Origin: Tannerella sp. oral taxon 808
GTDB lineage: Bacteria; Bacteroidota; Bacteroidia; Bacteroidales; Tannerellaceae
NCBI GenBank assembly: GCA_002890585.1
Contig: MIQB01000037.1
Span: 1-19,147 of the forward strand
DNA: 19,147 nucleotides
Direction: 5' to 3'
Shown: positions 6,229 to 13,617 of the stretch, piece after piece
Layout: each line of letters begins with the position of its first letter
How positions within the stretch are numbered: the stretch's first letter is position 1
Translations under genes and position numbers: made by a program
The notes under the pieces: generated by a model
Seen by the model: only the letters and a program-made list of their open reading frames with translations
Told to the model about the DNA's origin: nothing
The model's database searches: none

Positions 6229-7920
6229 TTACTCCAGCAGCGCCCGGGCTCGCGCCAGCGCCTCCTGGATGTTGCTACAGATGTTATCCGCTCCGAGCCG
6301 TGCATCCATGCCGCCGCTGACGAGCATGGCGCGGACGTTGTCGTTGACCCCAGATAGAACCACCGTAATGCCCTCCCGATGCGAAAGGCGGCAGAGGCTC
6401 TCTAAGTTGTGCAGGCCGGTGGAGTCCATGAAGGGCACCTTGCGCATACGGATGATGCGGATGGTGGGCTTGCCGCCGGGGACGAGCTTCATGCACTCGT
6501 CGAACTTGTTGGCGATGCCGAAGAAGAAGGGGCCGTCGATCTCGTAGACCTCTACGCCACGGGGGACGTCGAGGTGCTCGTCTTCGTGGCGGATCTCGCC
6601 CTCGTCGGAGAGGTCGATGTGATCCGTGGTGACGGAGACGCGCGTGGTCTCAGCGATACGGCGCATGAAGAGCACCATGGCCAGCAGTAGGCCGATCTCG
6701 ATGGCGATGGTGAGGTCGAAGACGACGGTCAGCAGGAAGGTGGAGAGCAGCACGGCCACATCGCTCCGAGGGTTCTTCAGCAGCGATCGGAAGGTGCGCC
6801 ATTCGCTCATGTTGTAGGCCACGACGACGAGCACACCGGCCAGGCAGGCCATCGGTATGTGGCGCGTCAGGGGGCCGAGGAAGAGCAGGATGAGCAGTAG
6901 CACGATGGCATGGACGAGCCCGGCCACGGGCGTGCGACCGCCGTTGTTGATGTTCGTCATCGTGCGGGCGATGGCGCCGGTGACGGGGATGCCGCCGAAG
7001 AGGGGCACGATGATGTTAGCCGCGCCCTGTGCGATGAGTTCCGTGTTCGAGTCGTGCCTGTCGCCCGTCACGCCGTCGGCCACGGTGGCGGAGAGGAGCG
7101 ACTCGATGGCGCCGAGCATGGCGATGGTGAAGGCCGAGGGCAGGAGCAGGTTGATCGTCTCCGGATTGATGGCGATGCGCGTCGGCGTGGGCAGGGAGGC
7201 GTTGATCTCGAAGCGGTCGCCAATCGTCTCGAGGCCTGTTAGGCCGAAATGTTCGCGCAGGATGTAAGCCACAATAGTCATCAACACAATGGCGGCCAGC
7301 GAGCCCGGCACACGCTTCGAGACGCGCGGCGTGAGCACGATGAGGACGATGCTCGCCACGCCTACCGCCGCGGCCGGCCACGAGATGGTCGTGATGCTTT
7401 CGGCGTACACCACCCACTTTGTGAGGAAGTCGCTCGGCATATGCTCCACCGTCAGCCCGAGCAGGTCTTTGATCTGCGTGGTGAAGATGGTCAGGGCGAT
7501 GCCGCTCGTGAAGCCCACGATGATGGGATAAGGGATGAACCGGATGACCGTCCCGAGCCGCATCAGGCCCATGAGCAGCAGGAAGACGCCGGCCAGCAGC
7601 GTGGCGATGGTGAGGCCCTCGATGCCGAAGTTTTGGATGATGCCGTAGACGATGACGATGAAGGCGCCCGTGGGCCCACCGATCTGCACCGAGCTGCCGC
7701 CAAGCAGCGAGACAATGAAGCCGCCGATGATGGCCGTGATGAGCCCCTTCTCCGGGCTCACCCCGGAGGCGATGCCGAAGGCGATGGCCAGCGGCAGGGC
7801 CACGATGCCGACGATGATGCCGGCCATCAGGTCGCCGGCGAATTTCTCTTTGGAGTATGTGCGGAGTACGGCGAGGAGTTTGGGCCGGAAGTCTATCTGA
7901 AGTTTGCTGTTCCCTTTCAT
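6229..7920 (-). CDS. SulP-family inorganic anion transporter with STAS domain
   Basis: An inner-membrane anion transporter of 563 residues. The hydrophobic region (about 28-420) has the SulP signature near its start (GDLMAGIIVGIVALPLAIAF), then GGPTGAFIVIVYG, IPYPIIVGFTSGIA and, further in, GGIPVTGAIARTMTNINNGG. A cytoplasmic STAS domain covers about 455-560, with the loop PFMDSTGLHNLE around D499-G502. Related proteins carry sulfate, bicarbonate or dicarboxylates; the substrate cannot be fixed here. It is the first gene of the leftward unit, 12 bp before mutY. The upstream side is a 552-bp intergenic region holding array 2. No clear TAnnTTTG box was found within 100 bp of the start. Confidence 0.92.
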   Translation of the reverse strand: MKGNSKLQIDFRPKLLAVLRTYSKEKFAGDLMAGIIVGIVALPLAIAFGIASGVSPEKGLITAIIGGFIVSLLGGSSVQIGGPTGAFIVIVYGIIQNFGIEGLTIATLLAGVFLLLMGLMRLGTVIRFIPYPIIVGFTSGIALTIFTTQIKDLLGLTVEHMPSDFLTKWVVYAESITTISWPAAAVGVASIVLIVLTPRVSKRVPGSLAAIVLMTIVAYILREHFGLTGLETIGDRFEINASLPTPTRIAINPETINLLLPSAFTIAMLGAIESLLSATVADGVTGDRHDSNTELIAQGAANIIVPLFGGIPVTGAIARTMTNINNGGRTPVAGLVHAIVLLLILLFLGPLTRHIPMACLAGVLVVVAYNMSEWRTFRSLLKNPRSDVAVLLSTFLLTVVFDLTIAIEIGLLLAMVLFMRRIAETTRVSVTTDHIDLSDEGEIRHEDEHLDVPRGVEVYEIDGPFFFGIANKFDECMKLVPGGKPTIRIIRMRKVPFMDSTGLHNLESLCRLSHREGITVVLSGVNDNVRAMLVSGGMDARLGADNICSNIQEALARARALLE

Positions 7921-8022
7921 TTATTTAGAGGAGAGATGGTGGAGTATGATATTAAATCAACGAGAGCTCGGCGTGGGTCAATTCATTCACCTATATAGGG
8001 ATGGGACTCCCTTGCATGATGC

Positions 8023-8298
8023 TTGCAAGGAAGGGTGTCCTCCTCGAGGCGGGAAGGGTGTCTTCCCCGAGGCGGGAAGGGTGTCTTCCCCGAGGCGGGA
8101 AGGGTGTCTTCCTCGAGGCGGGAAGGGTGTCTTCCTCGAGGCGGGAAGGGTGTCTTCCCCGAGGTGTGAAGAGGATCTTCACTTAGGTATGAAGGATGTC
8201 TTCACTGAGGTGTGAAGAGGATCTTCACTGAGGTATGAAGGATGTCTTCACTTAGGTGTGAAGAGGATCTTCACTGAGGCGGGAAGGGTGTCTTCCCT
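8023..8298. repeat. Tandem array 2: twelve 23-bp hairpin units
   Basis: A degenerate first unit (8023-8045) is followed by eleven clear 23-bp units from 8046 to 8298. Type A, units at 8046-8160 and the last at 8276, has stem GGGAAG / CTTCCC or CTTCCT around GGTGT. Type B units have GTGAAGA / TCTTCAC around GGA. Type B' units have TGAAG / CTTCA around GATGT. B and B' alternate from 8161 to 8275, giving a 46-bp dimer. The G-C pair of type A is replaced by a T-A pair in type B, with both arms changed. The array lies between the DUF4270 stop and the SulP start. The 23-bp period is not a multiple of three, so the open frames running through it are not genes. The rest of 7921-8471 holds the terminator at 8401-8434 and nothing else recognised. 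Confidence 0.9.
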
Positions 8299-8400
8299 CG
8301 GTGCAGGGAAATGGATTCTCACTTTATCAATATGAAGTAGGCTTAATAAAAGCGTTTGCATTTGGGCTTTGCAACTTACGCGCTTGATCGTCGAGGGCAT

Positions 8401-8434
8401 GAAAACAGCCCCATCGGAGGGGATCCGATGAGGC
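8401..8434 (-). terminator. Terminator downstream of the DUF4270 gene
   Basis: The 7-bp arms CATCGGA (8412-8418) and TCCGATG (8424-8430) surround GGGGA. The stem extends outward through 8408-8411 and 8431-8434 to 11 bp with one wobble. On the minus strand it is followed by TGTTTTC. It lies about 38 bp past the DUF4270 stop (8472) and would separate that transcript from array 2 and the SulP unit. Confidence 0.6.
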
Positions 8435-8471
8435 CGGTTCAATAAGGATATAACATAAAGGAGATGAAGAC

Positions 8472-9908
8472 TCAACGCAGACCTGTGCCATGCTTGCCCG
8501 AGAGCAAGACGAGCCTCATGTTGGCTGGGGCGATGCGCAGGCGGGCGCCGGAGGGGTAGAGATAGGGCGTGATGCCCGTGGTAGTGCGCACGATGCCATT
8601 ACGCTGCTTCGACACGGCGTAGCGACGATTGACGGGGATGGCCAGCAGCCGGAGGTCTCGACTCGGATCGCGCTTGATCTGCGCCTCGATGAGGGGGACG
8701 ATGTTGGCGTAGTAGTAGGTGCGCGTGGTGGCGCTGAAGCCAATGTCAGCCGACCCGTCCTCGTCCGTGGAGCGCTGGTAGAGGAGGCCGTTGTCGATCG
8801 TGTGGTTATCGAAGAAGGCGCGCACGGAGTCCTCCGGAAGCAGCAGCAGGAAGGGCGGCGGCACGAGGGCATTGCTCCACTCGTCTTGCGGCATGAAGCG
8901 CAGCGAGAGGGCAGCCGTATTGAGCACGCGGCCAGCCGTCGTGCGGGCGATCTCTCGAGTGGGGATGACGATGCGCGGGCAGATGCCAGCTGGGGTCTTG
9001 ATATACGCTATGCTGTCGCCGCCGGCCGTCAGCAGGGAGGCGTCGTCGGCCACGCTGACGTGGTTGTATTGGGTCACCTCACGGGTGACGAGGAAGGTGA
9101 CGGAGTCGCGCACCAACGTGTCGTTCTTCGCACTCTTCGGCCTGCGGTAATAGATGAGCATGCGCGTATCGCTCACCTCGATCATGGAGCCGCTGCCGTA
9201 ATCGGTCGTGATGTAGAGGCCGGGGAAGAAGCTGTTGAAGGCCCTCTGTGAGGCAAAGGTGGCGGGGCGCTTCACCGTCTCATCGTAGAGGGACTGCCCG
9301 AGGCTGGTCGGCAGGGTGATGCGGATGTTGCGACGGGCGATTTTAGTCTGTTCGTAGGTGCGCGTAGAAGCGTTGTAGATGTCGCGATAGGAGCTGTCGG
9401 CGGTGGCGGGGAAGTCGGTGAGGCGGTAGACGCGTGTTCCGATGGGGTGCTGCATGTCGACATATTCCGTGGGGTCGATGCGGGTGTAGTGCAAGCGTTT
9501 GGGTTCACGGTTCAGGGCGTAAACGCGGGCGCGCATGGTGACGCGTGAGTCGCCCGTCCAGTTTTCGAAGCAGAGATTCAGCACCACGGAGTCAATTTGT
9601 CCACCCTGCGGCGTGTGGGGGAATCGGAACCCCTGTTGGCAGTAGAACTGGAAGAGGTAGTCGTACTTGATTCGCCCGAAGGCCGGGTCGTCGAGGTCGC
9701 CTAATAAGCCGTAGTCCGTACGGATGTAGAGCGAATCGGTGCGGATGGTGGAGGCGGTCATCTGAAAGGTGTCGCTGTAGACCGTGCTACGGTCGCCGCC
9801 TGGCAGCGTTGTGGATCCCACCTGGGTGAGGTCGTCTCGGCAGGCCGAGAAAAAGGAAAGCCACCCCGCGCAGAGCAGGGCGGCCGCGATCCGAAGGTTG
9901 ATTCTCAT
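8472..9908 (-). CDS. DUF4270 family lipoprotein
   Basis: This 478-residue secreted protein has a hydrophobic signal and the lipobox FSAC, giving lipidated C23. CRDDLTQVGSTTLPGGD follows, typical of the DUF4270 family N-terminus. The rest is beta-rich and without membrane segments, with the family-like stretches YSDTFQMTASTIRTDSLY, LLGDLDDPAFGRIKYDYLFQF and QIDSVVLNLCFENW. It is expected on the outer membrane or in the periplasm. The function of the family is unknown. The ATG overlaps the stop of the GT5-like gene by 4 bp (ATGA), so the two are translationally coupled. This pairing next to panC/panD recurs in Bacteroidales. Full length as far as can be judged. Confidence 0.88.
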   Translation of the reverse strand: MRINLRIAAALLCAGWLSFFSACRDDLTQVGSTTLPGGDRSTVYSDTFQMTASTIRTDSLYIRTDYGLLGDLDDPAFGRIKYDYLFQFYCQQGFRFPHTPQGGQIDSVVLNLCFENWTGDSRVTMRARVYALNREPKRLHYTRIDPTEYVDMQHPIGTRVYRLTDFPATADSSYRDIYNASTRTYEQTKIARRNIRITLPTSLGQSLYDETVKRPATFASQRAFNSFFPGLYITTDYGSGSMIEVSDTRMLIYYRRPKSAKNDTLVRDSVTFLVTREVTQYNHVSVADDASLLTAGGDSIAYIKTPAGICPRIVIPTREIARTTAGRVLNTAALSLRFMPQDEWSNALVPPPFLLLLPEDSVRAFFDNHTIDNGLLYQRSTDEDGSADIGFSATTRTYYYANIVPLIEAQIKRDPSRDLRLLAIPVNRRYAVSKQRNGIVRTTTGITPYLYPSGARLRIAPANMRLVLLSGKHGTGLR

Positions 9909-10717
9909 TTTTTCTTCGCTATAGTCTGGTAAAATGCATCGTAGGCCTCGATGTAATTCTCGGGGTCCTGATAGGGCAAGATCTTCTTTTTGTTTTGGGT
10001 GATAAACTCCTCAAGCTGGCTATCGATGGTGGGGCTGCCCTGTATGATGCCATCGGCATGCTTAATGGCGAGCTTGTTGAGGGCGATGTAGTCGTACCCC
10101 TCCAAGAGTTTGATGTCGCGATCGGTCGCCCCCTCGAGTTTCAGCTTGCGTGCGATTCGGCTGTTGAGCGCCGGGTGGAACTCCTGGTCGTAGAGGGAGT
10201 AGATGACCTTCGACCGGGCAAAGCAGGGGTCGTCGAAGTATTTGCGTTTAAGCAGCAGGGAGGCCAAGGCGGAGAACCAGCCGTGGCAGTGGATGATGTC
10301 AGGCATCCAGCGGAGTTTGTGTATCGTCTCGAAGACACCGCGGATGAAGAAGACGGTGCGCTCGTCGTTGTCGGGGAAACCGTTGCCCTTTTCATCCGTA
10401 AGGGCTGCCTTGCGGTGGAAGAAGTCTTCGTTATCTATGAAGTAGACCTGCATGCGTGCCATTTGTATGGAGGCTACCTTGATGACAAGCGGATGGTCCG
10501 TGTCGTCGATGATGAGATTCATGCCCGAGAGGCGAATCACTTCGTGGAGTTGATTGCGGCGTTCATTAATGCATCCATACTTGGGCATAAAGGTTCTGAT
10601 TTCATAACCGCGCTCCTGCACTCCTTGGGGCAGATGCCGACTGATGTTTCCGATGGGGGTCTCGGGGATGTACGGCATTACTTCTTGGGTAATAAACAAA
10701 ATTCTCTTTGCGTCCAT
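9905..10717 (-). CDS. Short glycogen/starch synthase-like protein (GT5 N-terminal domain only)
   Basis: The 270 residues match only the N-terminal Rossmann domain of GT5 glycogen synthases: KRILFITQEVMPY (4-16), RGYEIRTFMPKYG (36-48), the Trp-rich PDIIHCHGW (139-147) and VIYSLYDQEFH. Two features are odd. Bacterial GlgA has about 480 residues, and the C-terminal nucleotide-sugar domain is absent here. The usual KTGGL motif that contacts ADP-glucose is replaced by PETPIGNIS (18-26). Normal glycogen synthase activity is therefore doubtful. The C-terminus overlaps the DUF4270 start, and the end appears natural, not frameshifted. The start is placed at 10717 (MDAKRILF) because the upstream extension to 10747 runs into the candidate promoter. 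The family assignment is good; the function is unknown. Confidence 0.82.
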   Translation of the reverse strand: MDAKRILFITQEVMPYIPETPIGNISRHLPQGVQERGYEIRTFMPKYGCINERRNQLHEVIRLSGMNLIIDDTDHPLVIKVASIQMARMQVYFIDNEDFFHRKAALTDEKGNGFPDNDERTVFFIRGVFETIHKLRWMPDIIHCHGWFSALASLLLKRKYFDDPCFARSKVIYSLYDQEFHPALNSRIARKLKLEGATDRDIKLLEGYDYIALNKLAIKHADGIIQGSPTIDSQLEEFITQNKKKILPYQDPENYIEAYDAFYQTIAKKK

Positions 10718-10746
10718 ATTTTCCTTCGATAACTTGAAACTGTGCA

Positions 10747-10754
10747 CAAAGGTA
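10747..10754 (-). promoter_or_regulatory. Candidate -7 box for the GT5-like / DUF4270 pair
   Basis: On the minus strand this reads TACCTTTG, an exact TAnnTTTG match, 30 bp upstream of the ATG at 10717. No good -33 TTTG lies 19-21 bp further upstream. The spacing to the start resembles the candidate boxes of ssb and the wza-like gene. Confidence 0.5.
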
Positions 10755-10799
10755 GCAAAAAACGGGAGCCTCCGGGGGGCCGTTTGGGCGCTCCTGGCC

Positions 10800-10840
10800 A
10801 GGGCTGTAGGGGGGCAAAGGCCTTTTCATTACAGCCTTTT
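10800..10840 (+). terminator. Terminator-like hairpin in the panC leader
   Basis: AGGGCTGTA (10800-10808) pairs with TACAGCCTT (10830-10838) over 9 bp with one G-T wobble. Four T follow the core stem (10837-10840). A nested AAAGGCCTTT palindrome lies at 10816-10825. It is oriented with panC and ends 93 bp before its ATG, in the divergent region 10718-10933. It could be a leader attenuator, a guard against upstream transcription, or part of an operator. Confidence 0.35.
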
Positions 10841-10933
10841 CGGGCTTCTCTCGGATGCCATTTCTTGGGGGTATATGTGTTACAGTTTTTGTTGCTTTGC
10901 GGCCAATTCAAACCATTCATTATATATCCCATT

Positions 10934-11776
10934 ATGAATACAATCACCACCGTTCAGGAGCTGCGCCAGCGCTTGAGCGAAGATCGAAAAGCTGGACGCC
11001 GCATCGGGCTTGTACCTACGATGGGCGCACTCCATGCGGGCCACCTGAGCCTCATCCGCCGCTGCGTGGCCGAGAACGACGTTTGCGTGGCCAGTGTCTT
11101 TGTCAACCCCACCCAGTTTAATGACCCTCACGACCTCGATACGTATCCCCGCACTCCGGAGCGCGACGCTGCACTCCTCCGCGAGGCTGGCTGCCGCTAC
11201 GTCTTCATGCCATCCGTGGGCGAGATGTATCCCGAGCCCGACACGCGCCAGTTTCGCCTTGGCGCCGTGGCTACCGTCATGGAGGGCGCCTTCCGGCCGG
11301 GGCACTTCAATGGCGTGGCGCAGATCGTCAGCAAGCTCTTCATGGCTGTGGAGCCGGACAAGGCTTACTTCGGCGAGAAAGACTTCCAACAGATCGCCGT
11401 CATCCGCGCGATGGTCAGTGAGCTTGGGCTGCCGGTCGAGATCGTACCGTGCCCCATCGTGCGCGAGGCCGACGGACTGGCTTTGAGTAGCCGCAACGCA
11501 CGCCTCACACCTGAAGGACGGCAGGTAGCTCCACGCATCTACGCTACACTCAAGGAGAGCCGCACGCTCATTGACACCAAGACGCCCGACGAGGTGAAGG
11601 CTTGGGTCACAGACACGCTGAACGCCATCCCCGGCCTGCGCGTGGAGTATGACGAGATCGTAGATGGCACGACCCTGCAACCCATTCATGCCTGGGCCGA
11701 CTCCGCCTGTCCGCGCGGATGCATCGCTGTTTATTGCGGCGACGTCCGACTGATCGATAACATCAGCTACAAATAA
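10934..11776 (+). CDS. panC: Pantothenate synthetase PanC
   Basis: Cytoplasmic ligase that condenses pantoate with beta-alanine using ATP, the last step to pantothenate. The 280 residues show LVPTMGALHAGHLSLI (26-41, the nucleotidyl-transferase HxGH site with H34 and H37), VFVNPTQFNDPHDLDTYPR (55-73), FRPGHFNGV (120-128), YFGEKDFQQ (145-153) and LALSSRN (182-188). Length is normal for the family. The ATG at 10934 fits the family N-terminus (MNTITTVQELR). An in-frame extension to 10742 is rejected because it crosses the leader hairpin and the opposing promoter. panD follows 58 bp downstream and supplies beta-alanine. Divergent to the GT5-like gene. Confidence 0.96.
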   Translation: MNTITTVQELRQRLSEDRKAGRRIGLVPTMGALHAGHLSLIRRCVAENDVCVASVFVNPTQFNDPHDLDTYPRTPERDAALLREAGCRYVFMPSVGEMYPEPDTRQFRLGAVATVMEGAFRPGHFNGVAQIVSKLFMAVEPDKAYFGEKDFQQIAVIRAMVSELGLPVEIVPCPIVREADGLALSSRNARLTPEGRQVAPRIYATLKESRTLIDTKTPDEVKAWVTDTLNAIPGLRVEYDEIVDGTTLQPIHAWADSACPRGCIAVYCGDVRLIDNISYK

Positions 11777-11795
11777 CCCACAACCCCTAACTACC

Positions 11796-11818
11796 GGGCG
11801 TATGTAATACGCCCCTAC
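11796..11818 (-). repeat. REP-like hairpin with GTAG foot, between panC and panD
   Basis: On the minus strand this reads GTAG, then GGGCGTAT, loop TAC, then ATACGCCC: a perfect 8-bp stem with a GTAG tetranucleotide at its 5' foot. The GTAG foot plus imperfect or perfect hairpin is the known signature of REP sequences handled by RAYT (TnpA-REP) proteins. No T-run follows on either strand, so it is not a standard terminator. No RAYT gene is in the window. It may affect panC-panD mRNA processing. Confidence 0.5.
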
Positions 11819-11834
11819 ATCCCCTACCCTCTTT

Positions 11835-12191
11835 ATGTTTATTGAAGTATTGAAATCGAAGATCCACCGCGTGACGGTGACAGACGCCGATCTGAACTAT
11901 ATCGGCAGCATTACGATCGACCGCACGCTGATGGAAGCTGCCGGACTGATCGAGTATGAGAAGGTGCAGATCTTGGACAACAACAACGGCGAACGCTTCG
12001 AGACGTACGTCATTGCTGGCGAACGCGATTCGGGTACCATCTGCCTTAACGGCGCTGCTGCTCGCCGCGTGCAACGGGGCGACATCATCCTTATCCTCTC
12101 CTACGCCACGATGGACTTCGAGGAGGCGAAGCGCTTCCGCCCCACCGTCATCTTCCCTGACACGGCCACCAACCGCCTCGTGAAGGAATAA
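11835..12191 (+). CDS. panD: Aspartate 1-decarboxylase PanD
   Basis: Pyruvoyl-dependent enzyme that makes beta-alanine from L-aspartate for PanC. At 118 residues it has the normal length. The self-cleavage site is in YIGSITID, between G24 and S25, where S25 becomes the pyruvoyl group. Other family stretches are VLKSKIHRVTVT (5-16), LNGAAARRVQRGD, and DIILILSYATM. K9 and Y22 match conserved positions. It lies 58 bp after panC, separated by the REP-like hairpin, and 6 bp before the MATE gene. All three are probably co-transcribed. Confidence 0.96.
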   Translation: MFIEVLKSKIHRVTVTDADLNYIGSITIDRTLMEAAGLIEYEKVQILDNNNGERFETYVIAGERDSGTICLNGAAARRVQRGDIILILSYATMDFEEAKRFRPTVIFPDTATNRLVKE

Positions 12192-12197
12192 GCGCGC

Positions 12198-13538
12198 ATG
12201 CCCACGCCTACGCAGACTTACTCCAACCGACAGATCTGGGATATCACCCTGCCCATCTTCCTCAGCCTGCTGGCGCAAAACGTCATTAACATCACCGACA
12301 CGGCCTTCCTTGGGCGTGTCGGCGAGGTGGAGCTCGGTGCTTCGGCCATGGGCGGGCTCTATTACATCTGCCTCTTCACCGTCGCCTTCGGCTTCAGCGC
12401 TGGCTCGCAGATCATCATCGGCCGGCGCAACGGTGAGCGCCGCTACGCTGAGGTGGGTCCCGTCGTCATGCAGGGCATCCTCTTCCTGCTCGCCTTGGCG
12501 GCTTTCTGCTTCGTAGCCTCCCACCTGTGGGCTGAACCGCTGATGCGCCTCATGGTCTCCTCCGACACCCTGCGCGCCACCACGATGGAGTATCTCGACT
12601 GGCGCATCTACGGCTTCTTTTTCGCCTTCGTCAGCGTCATGTTTCGCGCCCTCTTCGTGGGCATCACTCGCACGCGCGTCCTGACGCTCGCCTCGGTTGT
12701 CATGTCTGTCGTCAATGTGATGCTCGACTGGGCGCTCATCTTCGGCCATGCTGGCCTGCCCCGCCTCGGATTGGCGGGCGCCGCCATTGCCTCTGTCGCG
12801 GCCGAAGGTGCCACCGTCCTCTTCCTTATCGTCTACACCCGCCTGACCGTCCCGCGCCGCCGCTACGGCCTCGACCGCCTTCGCGCGTTCGACTTCCGCC
12901 TGCTCCGCCAAGTGCTCAGCATCTCCGGGTTCACCATGCTGCAGTACTTCGTCTCCATGTCCACTTACTTCATCTTCTTCCTTGCCGTCGAACGCCTCGG
13001 CCAGCGCGATCTGGCTGTGGCTAACATTGCCCGCAGCCTCTACATCGCCCTTTTCATCCCCGTCAACGCCCTCTCCACGGCTACTAACACGATGGTGAGC
13101 AACCTCATGGGCGCCGGCCAGGCGTCGGCCGTCATTCCTCTTATCCGCCGCCTCACCCTCATTGCCCTCGTCATCACAGCCATCTTCGCCGCCCCGCTCG
13201 TCCTCCTTCCGCGCCCGCTGCTTTCGGTTTACACCAACGATCCGCACCTCATTGCTGCGGCCGTCCCCTCGCTCAGCATCATCGCCGCGGCCGCCATCTC
13301 CTCCGCCTTGGCCAGCATCATCTTCAGCGCTGTTTCCGGCACGGGCAACACTCGCCCCGCCTTCCTTTTGGAGATGCTCGCGCTTGTGGTTTACACCATA
13401 TATATATACGTGGCCATCATCCGTCTGCGCCTGCCTGTGCATCTGAGCTTCATCTCCGACATCGTCTACTACTTCGCTCTCTTGGGGGGTGGATTGATCT
13501 ACTTCCACCGAGCGGCTTGGCAACGCAAGGCCATCTGA
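12198..13538 (+). CDS. MATE family efflux transporter
   Basis: This 446-residue inner-membrane protein has about twelve hydrophobic segments. It starts with the MATE-like IWDITLPIFLSLLAQNVINITDTAFLGRVG (14-43), a stretch typical of the DinF-like branch. VMFRALFVGITRTR lies near the middle, and the second half repeats the layout around LRQVLSISGFTMLQYFVSM. MATE proteins export drugs or metabolites using Na+ or H+ gradients; the substrate is unknown here. It starts 6 bp after panD and probably shares its transcript, but nothing suggests a role in pantothenate synthesis. Length is normal and the frame is intact. Confidence 0.9.
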   Translation: MPTPTQTYSNRQIWDITLPIFLSLLAQNVINITDTAFLGRVGEVELGASAMGGLYYICLFTVAFGFSAGSQIIIGRRNGERRYAEVGPVVMQGILFLLALAAFCFVASHLWAEPLMRLMVSSDTLRATTMEYLDWRIYGFFFAFVSVMFRALFVGITRTRVLTLASVVMSVVNVMLDWALIFGHAGLPRLGLAGAAIASVAAEGATVLFLIVYTRLTVPRRRYGLDRLRAFDFRLLRQVLSISGFTMLQYFVSMSTYFIFFLAVERLGQRDLAVANIARSLYIALFIPVNALSTATNTMVSNLMGAGQASAVIPLIRRLTLIALVITAIFAAPLVLLPRPLLSVYTNDPHLIAAAVPSLSIIAAAAISSALASIIFSAVSGTGNTRPAFLLEMLALVVYTIYIYVAIIRLRLPVHLSFISDIVYYFALLGGGLIYFHRAAWQRKAI

Positions 13539-13617
13539 ACGCGCCCGCTCCGCACTCCCCGCCATATCTCGCATCTTTGTCAGACTAAACATTAACCCCT
13601 GTAATACGCGTCGACTT

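Noticed and set aside
5440..6357. 305-codon rightward frame opposite mutY
   Set aside because: Antisense shadow; mutY has all catalytic and Fe-S residues in the leftward frame.
7921..8022. Promoter for the SulP operon
   Set aside because: Only loose AT-rich matches were seen on the minus strand; no TAnnTTTG box, so no site is called.
7904..8215. Frames on both strands through array 2
   Set aside because: A 23-bp period rotates the frame each unit; the products are pure repeat translation, and opposite strands are open equally.
10742..10933. 64-residue N-terminal extension of PanC
   Set aside because: It precedes the family start (MNTITTVQELR) and crosses the leader hairpin and the opposing -7 box.
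11787..13592. 601-codon leftward frame opposite panD and the MATE gene
   Set aside because: A GC-rich antisense shadow; it lacks any domain, is dominated by charged residues, and the sense strand holds two clear families.
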